DNA of 64,000 nucleotides from Hydrogenophaga intermedia (GTDB taxonomy: Bacteria > Pseudomonadota > Gammaproteobacteria > Burkholderiales > Burkholderiaceae_C). Below, piece after piece: positions 17,701 to 26,290 of this stretch; position 1 is the stretch's first letter, and every line of letters begins with the position of its first letter. The position numbers and the translations under genes were made by a program. Where the stretch lies: contig NZ_JAMBNO010000015.1 of the NCBI RefSeq assembly GCF_023715105.1, forward strand, positions 1 to 64,000, written 5' to 3'. Under the pieces are notes generated by a model. That model searched no databases and was not told the DNA's origin. It saw nothing but the letters and a program-made list of their open reading frames with translations.

Positions 17701-18597
17701 GTGAACCAAAAAATCGATCAACGACTGAGGCTTACGCTGCGCCAGCTGGAGGTGTTCGCGGCCGTTGCACGAGGTGGCACCACGCGGGCCGCCGCTGACG
17801 AAATCTCCCGGTCCCAATCAGCCGCGAGCAACGCGCTGGGCGAGCTGGAGTCGGTGCTGGGGGTGCAGTTGTTCGACCGTGTGGGCAAGAAGCTGGTGAT
17901 CAACGAGAACGGGCGCGCCTTGCTGCCACGTGCGGTCACGGTGCTGGAACAGGCGGCGGACACCGAGATGCTGTTCACAGCCGAGCACGCCGCACCGCTA
18001 AGGCTGGCTTCCAGCTACACCGTGGGCGAATACCTTCTGCCGGAACTCATTGCGCAGTGGAAAAGCGATCACCCCCACTGCCGGGTGCTGGTGGATATCG
18101 CCAACACGCACGACGTGTTCGAACGCTTGGTGTCGTTTCGCGCCGACATGGGCTTCATCGAGGGAACCCACAGCCATCCCGAACTCACGGTGCGCAAGTG
18201 GCGCAACGACGAGATCGTGGTGGTAGCCGCTCCTGACCACCCGTTGGCGGGGCGTCGGGTCAGTGTGCGACAGCTGGCCCAGGCCACGTGGGTACTGCGC
18301 GAACCCGGTTCAGGAACGCGTGAGGCCTCCGACCGCTGGCTGATTCCCCATTTGACGCAAATGGAGGTCGAGCTTGAGTTGGGCAGCAACGAGGCGGTCA
18401 AGCGTGTGGTGGCTGCGGGGCTGGGTCTGGGCTGCCTGTCGCGGCTTGCGGTGCAGGAAGCGATTGCCGAAGGGTGGCTGGTCGAACTGCGCACCACGCT
18501 CCCGGCGATGCAGCGCACCCTGTCCATCGTGCTGCACCGGGCAAAGAAGCTGGGCGAGACCGCCGAGGGCTTCTTGCGCCATTGCATGCGCTCTTGA
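17701..18597 (+). CDS. LysR-family transcriptional regulator (divergent from soeABC)
   Basis: 298 residues from a GTG at 17701. The N-terminal winged helix-turn-helix (LRQLEVFAAVARGGTTRAAA ... SQSAASNALGELE) is followed by a LysR substrate-binding domain (about 95-295). The protein resembles the CysL/CbbR-like branch (LTLRQLEVF; LELGSNEAVKRVVAAGLGLG). Its position, 52 bp from soeA on the opposite strand, suggests it controls the soe operon and perhaps the cuyA-TRAP genes downstream. The ligand may be a sulfonate or sulfite; this is inference. Confidence 0.88.
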   Translation: MNQKIDQRLRLTLRQLEVFAAVARGGTTRAAADEISRSQSAASNALGELESVLGVQLFDRVGKKLVINENGRALLPRAVTVLEQAADTEMLFTAEHAAPLRLASSYTVGEYLLPELIAQWKSDHPHCRVLVDIANTHDVFERLVSFRADMGFIEGTHSHPELTVRKWRNDEIVVVAAPDHPLAGRRVSVRQLAQATWVLREPGSGTREASDRWLIPHLTQMEVELELGSNEAVKRVVAAGLGLGCLSRLAVQEAIAEGWLVELRTTLPAMQRTLSIVLHRAKKLGETAEGFLRHCMRS

Positions 18598-18856
18598 ACA
18601 GGCACGCTGCAACGGGCAAGCACAGTCCACCGCGCCGGAATTCGAAGCGCCTTGCGCCGTCGCGGGGGGGCGTTCCGCGATGCTTCTCAAGGCATGGGTC
18701 CAGACCGGCGGGCGGGCATCATCTTGGTGCCGAAGGTCGCCCGAAACCAGGTCCCGAACTTGCTTTGATTTTGGATGGCGCTTCTTGCGTTATGCAAAAA
18801 ACGAAAAATAAGAACCGAAAAATCGATTAGACACACCCTTGTCGCGGGAACATCAT

Positions 18857-18882
18857 CTTTCAAAAGCACCAAATTTTGAAAG
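18857..18882. promoter_or_regulatory. Inverted repeat in the leader directly before the cuyA-like gene
   Basis: CTTTCAAAA (18857-18865) and TTTTGAAAG (18874-18882) form perfect 9-bp arms around an 8-base spacer, ending 6 bases before the ATG at 18889. The whole 291-bp gap after lysR is otherwise non-coding and becomes AT-rich towards this site (18770-18840), as a promoter would. The repeat could be an operator or a leader hairpin that masks the weak GAAAG ribosome binding site. Confidence 0.5.
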
Positions 18883-18888
18883 TTAACG

Positions 18889-19905
18889 ATGAACCTCTCT
18901 CTCTTCCCGCGCATCCGTCTGGGGCATTTCCCCACCCCCCTGGAGCCCATGGGCAACCTCTCGGCGCTGCTCGGCGGGCCGCGCCTGTGGGTCAAGCGCG
19001 ACGACTGCACTGGCCTTTCCACCGGGGGCAACAAAACCCGCAAGCTGGAGTACCTGATGGCCGAAGCCGTTGCGGCCCGTGCCAACGTGGTCATCACCCA
19101 GGGGGCTACGCAGTCCAACCATGCGCGCCAGACTGCTGCGGCGGCTGCCCGCCTGGGGATGAAGTGCCACATCCTGCTGGAAGACCGCACTGGCAGCACC
19201 GACCCGGACTACACCGACAACGGCAACGTCTTGTTGGATCGCCTGCACGGCGCCACGGTGGAACGGCGCCCGGGCGGAGCCGACATGCAACGCGAAATGG
19301 AACTGGTGGCCGAGAAGCTTCGTGCCGACGGGTTGCGGCCGTATGTCATCCCAGGTGGTGGGTCAAACCCGGTGGGTGCGTTGGGCTACGTGAACGCAGC
19401 CTTCGAACTGGTGGCACAAGCCGCTGCGCAGGGCATGAAGATCGACTACCTGGTGCACGCCACCGGCAGCTCGGGCACGCAGGCCGGTCTGGTGGCGGGG
19501 CTGCATGCCATCAACAGCGATATCAAGCTGCTGGGCATTGGCGTGCGCGCACCGCGGGACAAGCAGGAAAGCATGGTGCACGACCTGGCCTGCCGCACGG
19601 TCGAGCACATGGGTATGCGCGGTGGCGTTCCGCGTGAGTCGGTGGTGGCCAACTGCGACTACGTTGGTCCGGGCTACGGCCTGCCCACGCCGGGCATGCT
19701 CGAGGCGGTCGCGCTGCTGGCGCAGACGGAAGGTCTGCTGCTCGACCCTGTGTATTCCGGCAAAGGCATGGCGGGTCTTATCGATCTGATCCGCAAGGGA
19801 CACTTCCAGCCGAAACACAACGTGGTCTTCCTGCACACCGGCGGGTCGGTTGCACTGTTCGGCTACGGTGAGGCGCTGGGGCTCAAGGCAGCGCAGGTTG
19901 GCTGA
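18889..19905 (+). CDS. cuyA: L-cysteate sulfo-lyase-like PLP enzyme (D-cysteine desulfhydrase/ACC deaminase family)
   Basis: 338 residues of the fold-type II PLP family. The PLP lysine is Lys49 in [34 protein letters not shown], a glycine loop ([11 protein letters not shown]) and the end [11 protein letters not shown] match the D-cysteine desulfhydrase/CuyA branch. The length equals that of known CuyA (about 338). CuyA cleaves L-cysteate to pyruvate, ammonia and sulfite in the cytoplasm. Adjacent genes for sulfite oxidation, a TRAP importer and LysR regulators favour cysteate or a related sulfonate over D-cysteine. ACC deaminase is unlikely because its KREDCNSG motif is absent. The substrate needs an enzyme test. 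Confidence 0.7.
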   Translation: MNLSLFPRIRLGHFPTPLEPMGNLSALLGGPRLWVKRDDCTGLSTGGNKTRKLEYLMAEAVAARANVVITQGATQSNHARQTAAAAARLGMKCHILLEDRTGSTDPDYTDNGNVLLDRLHGATVERRPGGADMQREMELVAEKLRADGLRPYVIPGGGSNPVGALGYVNAAFELVAQAAAQGMKIDYLVHATGSSGTQAGLVAGLHAINSDIKLLGIGVRAPRDKQESMVHDLACRTVEHMGMRGGVPRESVVANCDYVGPGYGLPTPGMLEAVALLAQTEGLLLDPVYSGKGMAGLIDLIRKGHFQPKHNVVFLHTGGSVALFGYGEALGLKAAQVG

Positions 19906-19978
19906 TCGGCCGCTCCCCGCGGGGCGCAGACGATCGGGTTCGGGGTTTGTTCACGGTTCATCAACAGGAGAGATCGAA

Positions 19979-20977
19979 ATGCAAAAGACCACGGCCAGCA
20001 CGGTGCTGCGCTATTCCCTTGTGGCGGGTGCCGCCGCCGTCATGGCCACCACCGCACATGCACAAACCACATTGCGCTTGTCCACCTATGTGAACGAAGT
20101 TGACGTCCGCTACGAAGGCTTCAAGAAGTTCGCCGAGCTGGTGAACACCAAGACCAGCGGCCGGGTGAAGGTGGAGATCTTTGGTTCTTCCACGCTGCAC
20201 GGCTGGAGCGAGGGCGTGGACGCCATGCAGGGCGGTGTTGCCGACATCAGCTGGGTGTCGGCCGACAAGCGCCTGCCGTGCTACCGGGTCACTTCGCTCT
20301 ACCCGATGGCGGTGGACATGAAGAAGCAGATCGAGCTGGACGCTGCTTACGCTGTCCTGATTGCCCCGGAGGCCAACAAGGCTGGCTTGGTGCCGCTCAT
20401 CAACTCCAACTATTCCTACGACCAGGAGTGGTGGTTCAAGAATCCCAATACGGACCTGGCCAAGCTCAATGGCAAGCTGGTGCGCTCCATCGGCCCGATG
20501 GTGTCGATGATGATCGAAACCTGGGGTGGCAAGCCGGTCTTCATCGCGCCCAAGGAGGTCTTCCAGTCCGCCGAACGTGGCGTGGTGGACGGCATCAACA
20601 TGGGTGTGGCCACGTACAGCGCATGGAAGCTTTGGGGCGTGATGCCGCACATGGTTCAGTCCAACCTGTTCTACGGCAACATCCAGTACATGATGAACAA
20701 GCGCAAGTTCGACGCGCTGTCCCCGACCGACCAGAAAGCGCTGCAGGCCGCCGCCACCGAATCCGAGGTATGGCTCAAGCCGCGCTACGAGGCCTGGGTG
20801 GACGCCAGCATCGCTGACGCCGTCAAGCAAGGCGGTACGGTGACCAAGATCACCGCCGAGAAGCGCAAGGCCCTGCTGGACAGCGTGGTCGGCAAGTGGA
20901 CCAGCGAGGTGGATGCCGGTTGCGGACCTGAGCTGGCTGGCAAGGTGCGTGCCCTGTTCAAGCAGAACTCGCTCTGA
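19979..20977 (+). CDS. dctP: TRAP transporter solute-binding protein DctP
   Basis: 332 residues from the ATG at 19979, with AGGAG eight bases before it (19966-19970). A cleavable signal peptide ends near AHAQ (residue 27), followed by a DctP fold (FGSSTLHGWSEGVDAMQGGVADI; IGPMVSMMIETWGGKP). The conserved arginine region of DctP proteins that binds a carboxylate is less obvious than usual. The protein captures an organic anion in the periplasm for DctQM. It lies 73 bp after cuyA, so the likely ligand is the sulfonate substrate of that enzyme. Confidence 0.88.
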   Translation: MQKTTASTVLRYSLVAGAAAVMATTAHAQTTLRLSTYVNEVDVRYEGFKKFAELVNTKTSGRVKVEIFGSSTLHGWSEGVDAMQGGVADISWVSADKRLPCYRVTSLYPMAVDMKKQIELDAAYAVLIAPEANKAGLVPLINSNYSYDQEWWFKNPNTDLAKLNGKLVRSIGPMVSMMIETWGGKPVFIAPKEVFQSAERGVVDGINMGVATYSAWKLWGVMPHMVQSNLFYGNIQYMMNKRKFDALSPTDQKALQAAATESEVWLKPRYEAWVDASIADAVKQGGTVTKITAEKRKALLDSVVGKWTSEVDAGCGPELAGKVRALFKQNSL

Positions 20978-20982
20978 AGCCC

Positions 20983-21489
20983 ATGCTGGCAACGATTGAA
21001 CGTGGCCTGGAGCGCCTGGCCGTGTGGCTGGCTGCTGCAGGGGCAATCATCATCGTGGTGCAGACCGTCTGGATTTCCTACGGCGTTTTCATGCGTTACG
21101 TCGTGGGCAAACCTGACGGCACAGTGACCGAAGCCACCGCCTTGCTGTTGTTTCCTGCCGCCTTGTTGGGACTGGCGTTTGCCTTGCGGGAAGACGCCTA
21201 CCCCAAGGTGTCGTTCTTGATCGACGCGCTGGGGCCACGCGGTCGACAGCTCATGACGGCAGTCAACCTGGTGCTCATGATCGTCGTGGGGATCTTCTTC
21301 TCCATTGCCGGCGTGGAAGCCACTGTCCGCGCCTACGAGTCCGGTACCGCGTCCGAGATTCTTCTGTGGCCGCGCTATCTGTTCTGGGCACCTGGCGCTC
21401 TCGCACTGGTGGTGTTCACTGTGTATGCCTGCGTGCGCCTTTTGTCGGTGCTGTCCAGCCCGCTGCGGCCCGCTCCCCAACAACGATAG
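20983..21489 (+). CDS. dctQ: TRAP transporter small membrane subunit DctQ
   Basis: 168 residues with four hydrophobic helices (about 15-35, 48-66, 85-105, 125-150), the standard DctQ layout. Conserved features include the first-helix end VFMRYVVG and the charged motif LREDAYPKVSFLIDAL between helices. It begins 5 bases after the dctP stop and is followed 9 bases later by dctM. DctQ forms the inner-membrane permease with DctM. Confidence 0.9.
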   Translation: MLATIERGLERLAVWLAAAGAIIIVVQTVWISYGVFMRYVVGKPDGTVTEATALLLFPAALLGLAFALREDAYPKVSFLIDALGPRGRQLMTAVNLVLMIVVGIFFSIAGVEATVRAYESGTASEILLWPRYLFWAPGALALVVFTVYACVRLLSVLSSPLRPAPQQR

Positions 21490-21498
21490 GGGTTTTTC

Positions 21499-22800
21499 AT
21501 GGAGTGGTACCACGTCGGACTGGGGCTGTTGGCGCTGCTGGTCGTCTTCATCGGGATTGGCTTGCCCATTCCTTTTGCGTTGGCCTTGGCCTCCATGCCT
21601 TTTCTGCTGCACATCCAGGGGTGGTCCACCGCCCTGGTCAGCACGGAGCTCAAGCTGTGGGGTGTCTGGATCGACTACGTCTTGCTCGCCGTCCCGCTGT
21701 TTGTTTTTCTGGGTGAATTGATCGGGCGGTCCAACATCGGGGCCAACCTGTACCAGCTCATGCACCGGGGTGTGCGGGTGAAGGGCTCAGCCGCCTACGG
21801 CAGCATCGCGGCTTGCGCCGGTTTTGGCGCGGTTTGTGGCTCGTCGATGGTGGGTTCGCTGACCATCGGCGGCGTGGCTCTGCCCGAGATGACCAAGCTT
21901 GGCTACAACAAGCGGCTTTCCAGCGGTGTGCTGGCCGCCGGTGGCACCCTCAGCGTGCTGATCCCTCCCAGCCTGATCCTGCTGTTTTACGGCATCGTCA
22001 CCGACACGTCGATCGGCGAGCTGTTCATCGCAGGCGTCATCCCCGGTCTGCTGCTGACGCTGTTGTTCGCCGTCACCGTGTTCATCTGGGGGCGCATGCA
22101 TCCCAGCCACATCCCCGGCGCGGACAACTCACCACGCCCCTCGGTGCGCGAATTCCTGATTGCTTTCGGCCCGATTTTTCTCATCGGACTGGTCATCACC
22201 GTTTCGATCTACGCCGGCATTGCCACCCCCACGGAAGCCGCGGCGGTGTCGGCGCTGCTGACCACGATTCTCGCGTTTGCCGTCGGGGGCTTGACCGTGC
22301 GAGGCTTCAACGAAGCCTTGTTCGCCACCATGCGCACCATGGGTTACCTGGGTTTGCTGTTGTCGGCGGGCATCCTTTTCGGCTTCGTGCTGACGTACTA
22401 CCGGGTGCCGCAGGAAGTCAGCGAACTGTTCCTGTCCTACAACCTCAGCCCCGTCATGGTGCTGGCCATGGTGATCGTGTTCTACGTCATTCTGGGCATG
22501 TTCCTGGAACCGGTGTCGATGACCTTCATCACCTTGCCCACCATTTATCCTCTCATGCAGGCAGCGGGCTACGACCTGATCTGGTTTGGCATCGTCTACA
22601 CCATCACCATGGAAATCGCAGTGCTCACACCGCCGGTGGGCTTGAACCTGTATGTCATTCAGGGTATCAGCCGAGGTGCCATCCCCATCGGTGACGTGAT
22701 CAAGGGCTGCCTGCCGTTCCTGGCCTGCATGGTCTTGCTGATCGCCATGGTGATCGTCATTCCCGGCATTGCCCTGTGGCTGCCTTCGGTCATGAAATGA
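21499..22800 (+). CDS. dctM: TRAP transporter large permease DctM
   Basis: 433 residues with about 12 transmembrane segments and the DctM signatures GSSMVGSLTIGGVALPEM, GGTLSVLIPPSLILLFYG and TPTEAAAVSALL. This is the Na+-coupled (or H+-coupled) permease of the TRAP system, ending in TPPVGLNLYVIQG. Its stop overlaps the start of the hydrolase gene (ATGA, 22797-22800), which ties that enzyme to uptake. Confidence 0.93.
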   Translation: MEWYHVGLGLLALLVVFIGIGLPIPFALALASMPFLLHIQGWSTALVSTELKLWGVWIDYVLLAVPLFVFLGELIGRSNIGANLYQLMHRGVRVKGSAAYGSIAACAGFGAVCGSSMVGSLTIGGVALPEMTKLGYNKRLSSGVLAAGGTLSVLIPPSLILLFYGIVTDTSIGELFIAGVIPGLLLTLLFAVTVFIWGRMHPSHIPGADNSPRPSVREFLIAFGPIFLIGLVITVSIYAGIATPTEAAAVSALLTTILAFAVGGLTVRGFNEALFATMRTMGYLGLLLSAGILFGFVLTYYRVPQEVSELFLSYNLSPVMVLAMVIVFYVILGMFLEPVSMTFITLPTIYPLMQAAGYDLIWFGIVYTITMEIAVLTPPVGLNLYVIQGISRGAIPIGDVIKGCLPFLACMVLLIAMVIVIPGIALWLPSVMK

Positions 22801-23591
22801 CAGCGAGCGCGATGGCTTCAGAAGCGCTGCACATGGCGCGAGCCGGCAAAGGCGATCCGCTGGTGATGGTGCATGGGTATCTGGGTGGATCCAGCCAGTG
22901 GACCGCCGAGCTGCAGGCTCTGGGCGCGCATCTGGACGTGATCGCGCCCGACCTGCCGGGCTTTGGCAAAAGCCGCCACCTCACCTCGCCCGACCGGATC
23001 GAGGGGTACGCCAGTGCGGTGCTGCAAGCCCTGGACCAACTGGGCGTGCAGCGCTTCCACCTGCTCGGCCACTCCATGGGCGGCATGATCGTGCAGGAGA
23101 TGGTTCGCCTGGCGCCAACGCGTGTGGATCGCCTGGTGTTGTACGGCACTGGCCCGCTGGGTTTGCTGCCGGGCCGCTTCGAGACCATGGAGCGGTCGCG
23201 CGAACGTTTGGCCGAAGATGGCGTGGACGCCACCGCACGCCGCATCAGCGCGACCTGGCTGTTGCACCGCGAGCAATCGCCTCACGCCCGGGCGCTGGGC
23301 GATCTGGCGGCGCAGGCCAGCGCTCAGGCAGCCGAAGCCGGTCTTTGGGCCATGGAGCGTTGGGACGGGCGACCGAACTTGCCCCACATCACCCAGCCAA
23401 CCCTGATCGTTTGGGGCGATCAGGACCGCAGCTACCAGTGGCCGCAAGTGGAACAGCTGTGGCGGCAGATTCCCAACGCATCGCTCGCGGTGCTTCCGCA
23501 TTGTTCGCATGCACTACACCTGGAGTACCCCGAGTTGTTCCATCGGTTGGTGGCGGACTTCCTGCTCGGACCTGCCAACCAGCCCATGTAG
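22797..23591 (+). CDS. Alpha/beta-fold hydrolase
   Basis: 264 residues. The ATG at 22797 overlaps the dctM stop. Visible features are an oxyanion motif VHGYLGGSSQW, the nucleophile elbow GHSMGG (Ser93), a probable acid in WGDQDRS (Asp208 or Asp210) and catalytic His238 in HCSHALHLEYP. The triad is complete. The MhpC/carboxylesterase-like family acts on esters, amides or C-C bonds and does not reveal the substrate. Translational coupling to a TRAP transporter and cuyA suggests it prepares an imported sulfonate conjugate or ester for CuyA; that is inference. Confidence 0.85.
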   Translation: MTASAMASEALHMARAGKGDPLVMVHGYLGGSSQWTAELQALGAHLDVIAPDLPGFGKSRHLTSPDRIEGYASAVLQALDQLGVQRFHLLGHSMGGMIVQEMVRLAPTRVDRLVLYGTGPLGLLPGRFETMERSRERLAEDGVDATARRISATWLLHREQSPHARALGDLAAQASAQAAEAGLWAMERWDGRPNLPHITQPTLIVWGDQDRSYQWPQVEQLWRQIPNASLAVLPHCSHALHLEYPELFHRLVADFLLGPANQPM

Positions 23592-23682
23592 ACGGAGCAG
23601 CGCAGGCGCGGGCAATGCCCCGGCGATCGCGAGTGAAGCTGCCTAAACTCGCGTCATCTGTGTGCCGTGTGCGGGGGCTTCC

Positions 23683-24630
23683 ATGGAACTGAAGTGGCTG
23701 GACGACTACCTTGCCTTGATCGAGACAGGCTCTTTCTCGGCAGCGGCCGAGAAGCGGCATGTGTCCCAACCCGCGTTTTCGAGGCGTATCCAGCAGCTGG
23801 AAGACTGGGCGGGGGTTTCGCTGATCGACCGCTCACGCAAGCCGTTGCGCTTCACGCCGTTGGCCGCAAAGCACGAGGCGGCCTTCCGTAGCCTCGCCAC
23901 GCAGATCTACGAGTTTCAGGCCACGTTGCGCTCCGACGCCAATCAGACACCCGGTCTTGTGATGGCCGCCCAACACAGTCTGGCCGCCTGGTACCTGCCC
24001 ACCTTTCTGGAAGAGCTTCGTTCCTTGATGCCCGACCAGCGCTTCAGGATCCGTTCCGAGAATCGTGACGAAAGCGTGGCGCTGCTGGCGCGTGGCCATG
24101 CCGACATCCTGCTGACCTACGAAACACGCCAGACCCAAAGCGACGTTCCGCCGCAGCTCGCCACATGCTGCCAACTGGGCGAGGACGCGCTGGTGCTGGT
24201 GGCCAGCGCCAGGCTGTGCCAATCGGAAGACTTCACGAACCCCAAGCGGCCCCTGCCGTTACTGTGTTTTCCCCCGGAGAGCTTCTTCGGGCAAGCCATC
24301 CGTACCCATGCACTGCCCGAATTGATGCATGCCCGGTTGATCACCATTCAGTGTGTGAGCGAATTCAGTCTGGGTCTGCGGGAAATGGCGCTGATTCATC
24401 AGGGCGCCGCGTGGCTACCACGAAACCTGATCGCGCAAGACCTTCAGGAGGGGAAGCTGCGGGAGGTTCAATCGGTGGGCAGTGAGGTACCGCTAAAGAT
24501 CGTGGCCTATTTTTCGAACCACAGCGGGCGGGCGCTGCAAGGCCTGCTGGCGCAACTCCTTGCCCGGCGAACCTCCCATAGCAAAGCAAACCTGCCCACG
24601 CATGCAGAGATCTCACAAACACTGGATTGA
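23683..24630 (+). CDS. LysR-family transcriptional regulator
   Basis: 315 residues from the ATG at 23683; a GTG 21 bases earlier is possible. The start MELKWLDDYLALIETGSFS is the common form of this LysR branch. The winged helix-turn-helix (SAAAEKRHVSQPAFSRRIQQ) is followed by a ligand domain with RSENRDESVALLARGHADIL. It lies 91 bp after the hydrolase on the same strand, so it may be the local regulator of the cuyA-TRAP unit or of a gene removed by the IS insertion downstream. Confidence 0.87.
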   Translation: MELKWLDDYLALIETGSFSAAAEKRHVSQPAFSRRIQQLEDWAGVSLIDRSRKPLRFTPLAAKHEAAFRSLATQIYEFQATLRSDANQTPGLVMAAQHSLAAWYLPTFLEELRSLMPDQRFRIRSENRDESVALLARGHADILLTYETRQTQSDVPPQLATCCQLGEDALVLVASARLCQSEDFTNPKRPLPLLCFPPESFFGQAIRTHALPELMHARLITIQCVSEFSLGLREMALIHQGAAWLPRNLIAQDLQEGKLREVQSVGSEVPLKIVAYFSNHSGRALQGLLAQLLARRTSHSKANLPTHAEISQTLD

Positions 24631-24638
24631 GCGTTCGT

Positions 24639-24794
24639 ATGGCAAGCAGAGATGTCGAGAACTGGCACGGCGAACTCTTGCCGGAACTTGTGGCCTCGGC
24701 TTCGTTTTCGTCGCTGGGGGATCGAGAGCTGATGGGGTACGGATTCGCACGGTCATGGCCGCCTGCGCTGCCCCCAGATTTCGTAGCGCTGTGT
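24639..24794 (+). pseudogene. Short reading frame running into an IS element (possible 5' gene remnant)
   Basis: An ATG at 24639 opens a frame (MASRDVENWHGELLPELVAS...) that stays open up to the insertion sequence at 24795 and stops just inside it. It begins 8 bases after the LysR stop. It may be the start of a gene cut by the IS. The family is not recognised, and the frame may be chance. Confidence 0.25.
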
Positions 24795-24795
24795 T

Positions 24796-25665
24796 CTAGA
24801 GCCCGGGGAATTGCATCGTAGTGGATGCGGTGGTTTGCGATGTGCCGCCAGCGCGCTGGCGGCACATCGCGGCGAATACGGCCGGCGGCACGTACCCCAA
24901 GGTACTGTGTGGCCGGTGGTGGTTGTAGTCCTCGCGCCAGTTGTCGATGACGCTGCGCATGTGGCTCAGGCTGGCAAACCAGTGCTGCGACAGACACTCG
25001 TCGCGGAAGCGGCTGTTGAAGCTCTCGATGTAGGCGTTCTGTACCGGCTTGCCCGGCTGGATGAAGCGCAGCTCCACCCCGTTTCTGGCCGCCCAGGCCT
25101 GCATCGTGCGTCCCGCGAACTCCGGACCGTTGTCGGTCCGGATCACCTTGGGCAGGCCTCGCTGGGCTGCCACCTGATCGAGCACGCGCGCAACGTACAG
25201 CGCCGGGATTGAGGTGTCCACGGCGATCTGCACGACCTCCTTGCTGCAGTCATCGACCACCGTCAGCGTCTTTACCCGTCGGCCGTTGGCCAGCTCGTCA
25301 AACACGAAGTCCATGCTCCACACCTCGTTGGGTTGCGTGGGGCGTACCAAGGGCTGCCTCTCGGGCACGGGCAGCTTCTTGCGCCGGCGCTTGCGCACCA
25401 TCAGACCTTCCTCGCGGTAGATCCGGTAGGTGCGCTTGACGTTGATGGCCCAGCCGTCGAATCGCAGACGGTTGTGCAGCATGCGGTAGCCGTGGCGGCG
25501 GTGCTGGCCGGCGAGCTGCGTCAGGCGCTCGCGCAGCTCGCCATTGCCGTCGTCGCGGGGTTGGTAGCGCAGGGTGCTGGCGCTCATGCCCACCAGCCGC
25601 AGCGCCTGGCGTTCGCTCAGGCCCAGCTCCTGCAACTGCCGAACGACCTCCCGACGGGCCGCCAC
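24796..25665 (-). CDS. IS3-family transposase OrfB
   Basis: About 289 residues in an open frame from a GTG at 25665. Motifs are HTH_21 (HRRHGYRMLHNRLR), VWSMDFVFDEL (first Asp), IRTDNGPEFAG (second Asp) and NAYIESFNSRFRDECL (Glu). The close DxxxE spacing and the ending WREDYNHHRPHSTLGY are typical of the IS407 group. It is probably made as a frameshift fusion with OrfA, because its start lies 6 bases after the orfA stop. Confidence 0.92.
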   Translation of the reverse strand: MAARREVVRQLQELGLSERQALRLVGMSASTLRYQPRDDGNGELRERLTQLAGQHRRHGYRMLHNRLRFDGWAINVKRTYRIYREEGLMVRKRRRKKLPVPERQPLVRPTQPNEVWSMDFVFDELANGRRVKTLTVVDDCSKEVVQIAVDTSIPALYVARVLDQVAAQRGLPKVIRTDNGPEFAGRTMQAWAARNGVELRFIQPGKPVQNAYIESFNSRFRDECLSQHWFASLSHMRSVIDNWREDYNHHRPHSTLGYVPPAVFAAMCRQRAGGTSQTTASTTMQFPGL

Positions 25666-25670
25666 GGCCT

Positions 25671-25931
25671 TTACTTTCCCTTGAGTACCTCGCGCATCGC
25701 GTCGATCTCAAGCATTGAGTTGGCCAGCAGCTTCTTGAGCTTGGTGTTCTCGGCTTCCAGCGACTTCAGCCGCTGTGCGTCCGAGACGTTCATGCCACCG
25801 AACTTGGCCTTCCAGGCGTAGTAACTCGGTTCGCTGAAACCGTGTTTCCTGCACAGCTCCTTGACTGGCAGCCCGGCATCGGCTTCGCGCAGGAAGCCAA
25901 TGATCTGTTCCTCGGTGTATCGCTTCTTCAT
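25671..25931 (-). CDS. IS3-family transposase OrfA
   Basis: 86 residues: MKKRYTEEQIIGFLREADAG ... CRKHGFSEPSYYAWKAKFGG, then a coiled coil (LKSLEAENTKLKKLLANSML). It is similar in type to the OrfA at 5680 but clearly a different element. AAGGAGATC lies upstream of the ATG. Confidence 0.9.
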   Translation of the reverse strand: MKKRYTEEQIIGFLREADAGLPVKELCRKHGFSEPSYYAWKAKFGGMNVSDAQRLKSLEAENTKLKKLLANSMLEIDAMREVLKGK

Positions 25932-25968
25932 CGGTCCGATCTCCTTCTCGGGTTGATCGGACTCTAGA

Positions 25969-26290
25969 CCTACGCGCTACAGATATCGGGAGGCAGCGCA
26001 CGCCGATGTCATCGGCACTTGCCCGGACGGTCGGCGGAGAGTCTCGCCATTTTTGAGCCCCGAAAGTCCGACCTGGGTTGCCCAAGGGTCGCATCGGGAT
26101 GAAAACAAGACTGAACTGGATCGGGCCCGCTTGTTGTAGCGGGATGACATTGGTTCTCCATCGTGGCGGCGCATCTGTCCCGAGGCGTCGTGATTGATCA
26201 GCAGCCGATGCCGGGGAGTACCTTGATTTACCGGGGAAAGCGACCGCAAACGCACACGGCGCAAGCCGCATAAACGTCGACAACCAGCAC
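25969..26290. other. Unassigned non-coding segment between an IS and the second tRNA remnant
   Basis: About 320 bp without a convincing gene on either strand. The sequence changes character from the IS and includes TGCCCGGACGGTCGGCGGA and a short inverted motif around 26130. It is probably the decayed remains of an older mobile element beside the tRNA scar. No family could be named. Confidence 0.4.

Larger units (their letters stand above)
24795..25968 (-). mobile_element. IS3-family (IS407-group-like) insertion sequence
   Basis: A 1174-bp element carries orfA and orfB on the minus strand. Its ends share TCTAGAG(C/T)CCG as inverted repeats (24795 onward; ending 25968). No matching 4-bp duplication is visible in the flanks, which suggests that recombination or deletion followed insertion on one side. 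The orfB stop codon lies inside the terminal repeat. Confidence 0.78.

Noticed and set aside
18889..19905. ACC deaminase
   Set aside because: The family fold is shared, but the motif is KRDDCTG and not KREDCNSG, and the neighbours concern sulfonate and sulfite.
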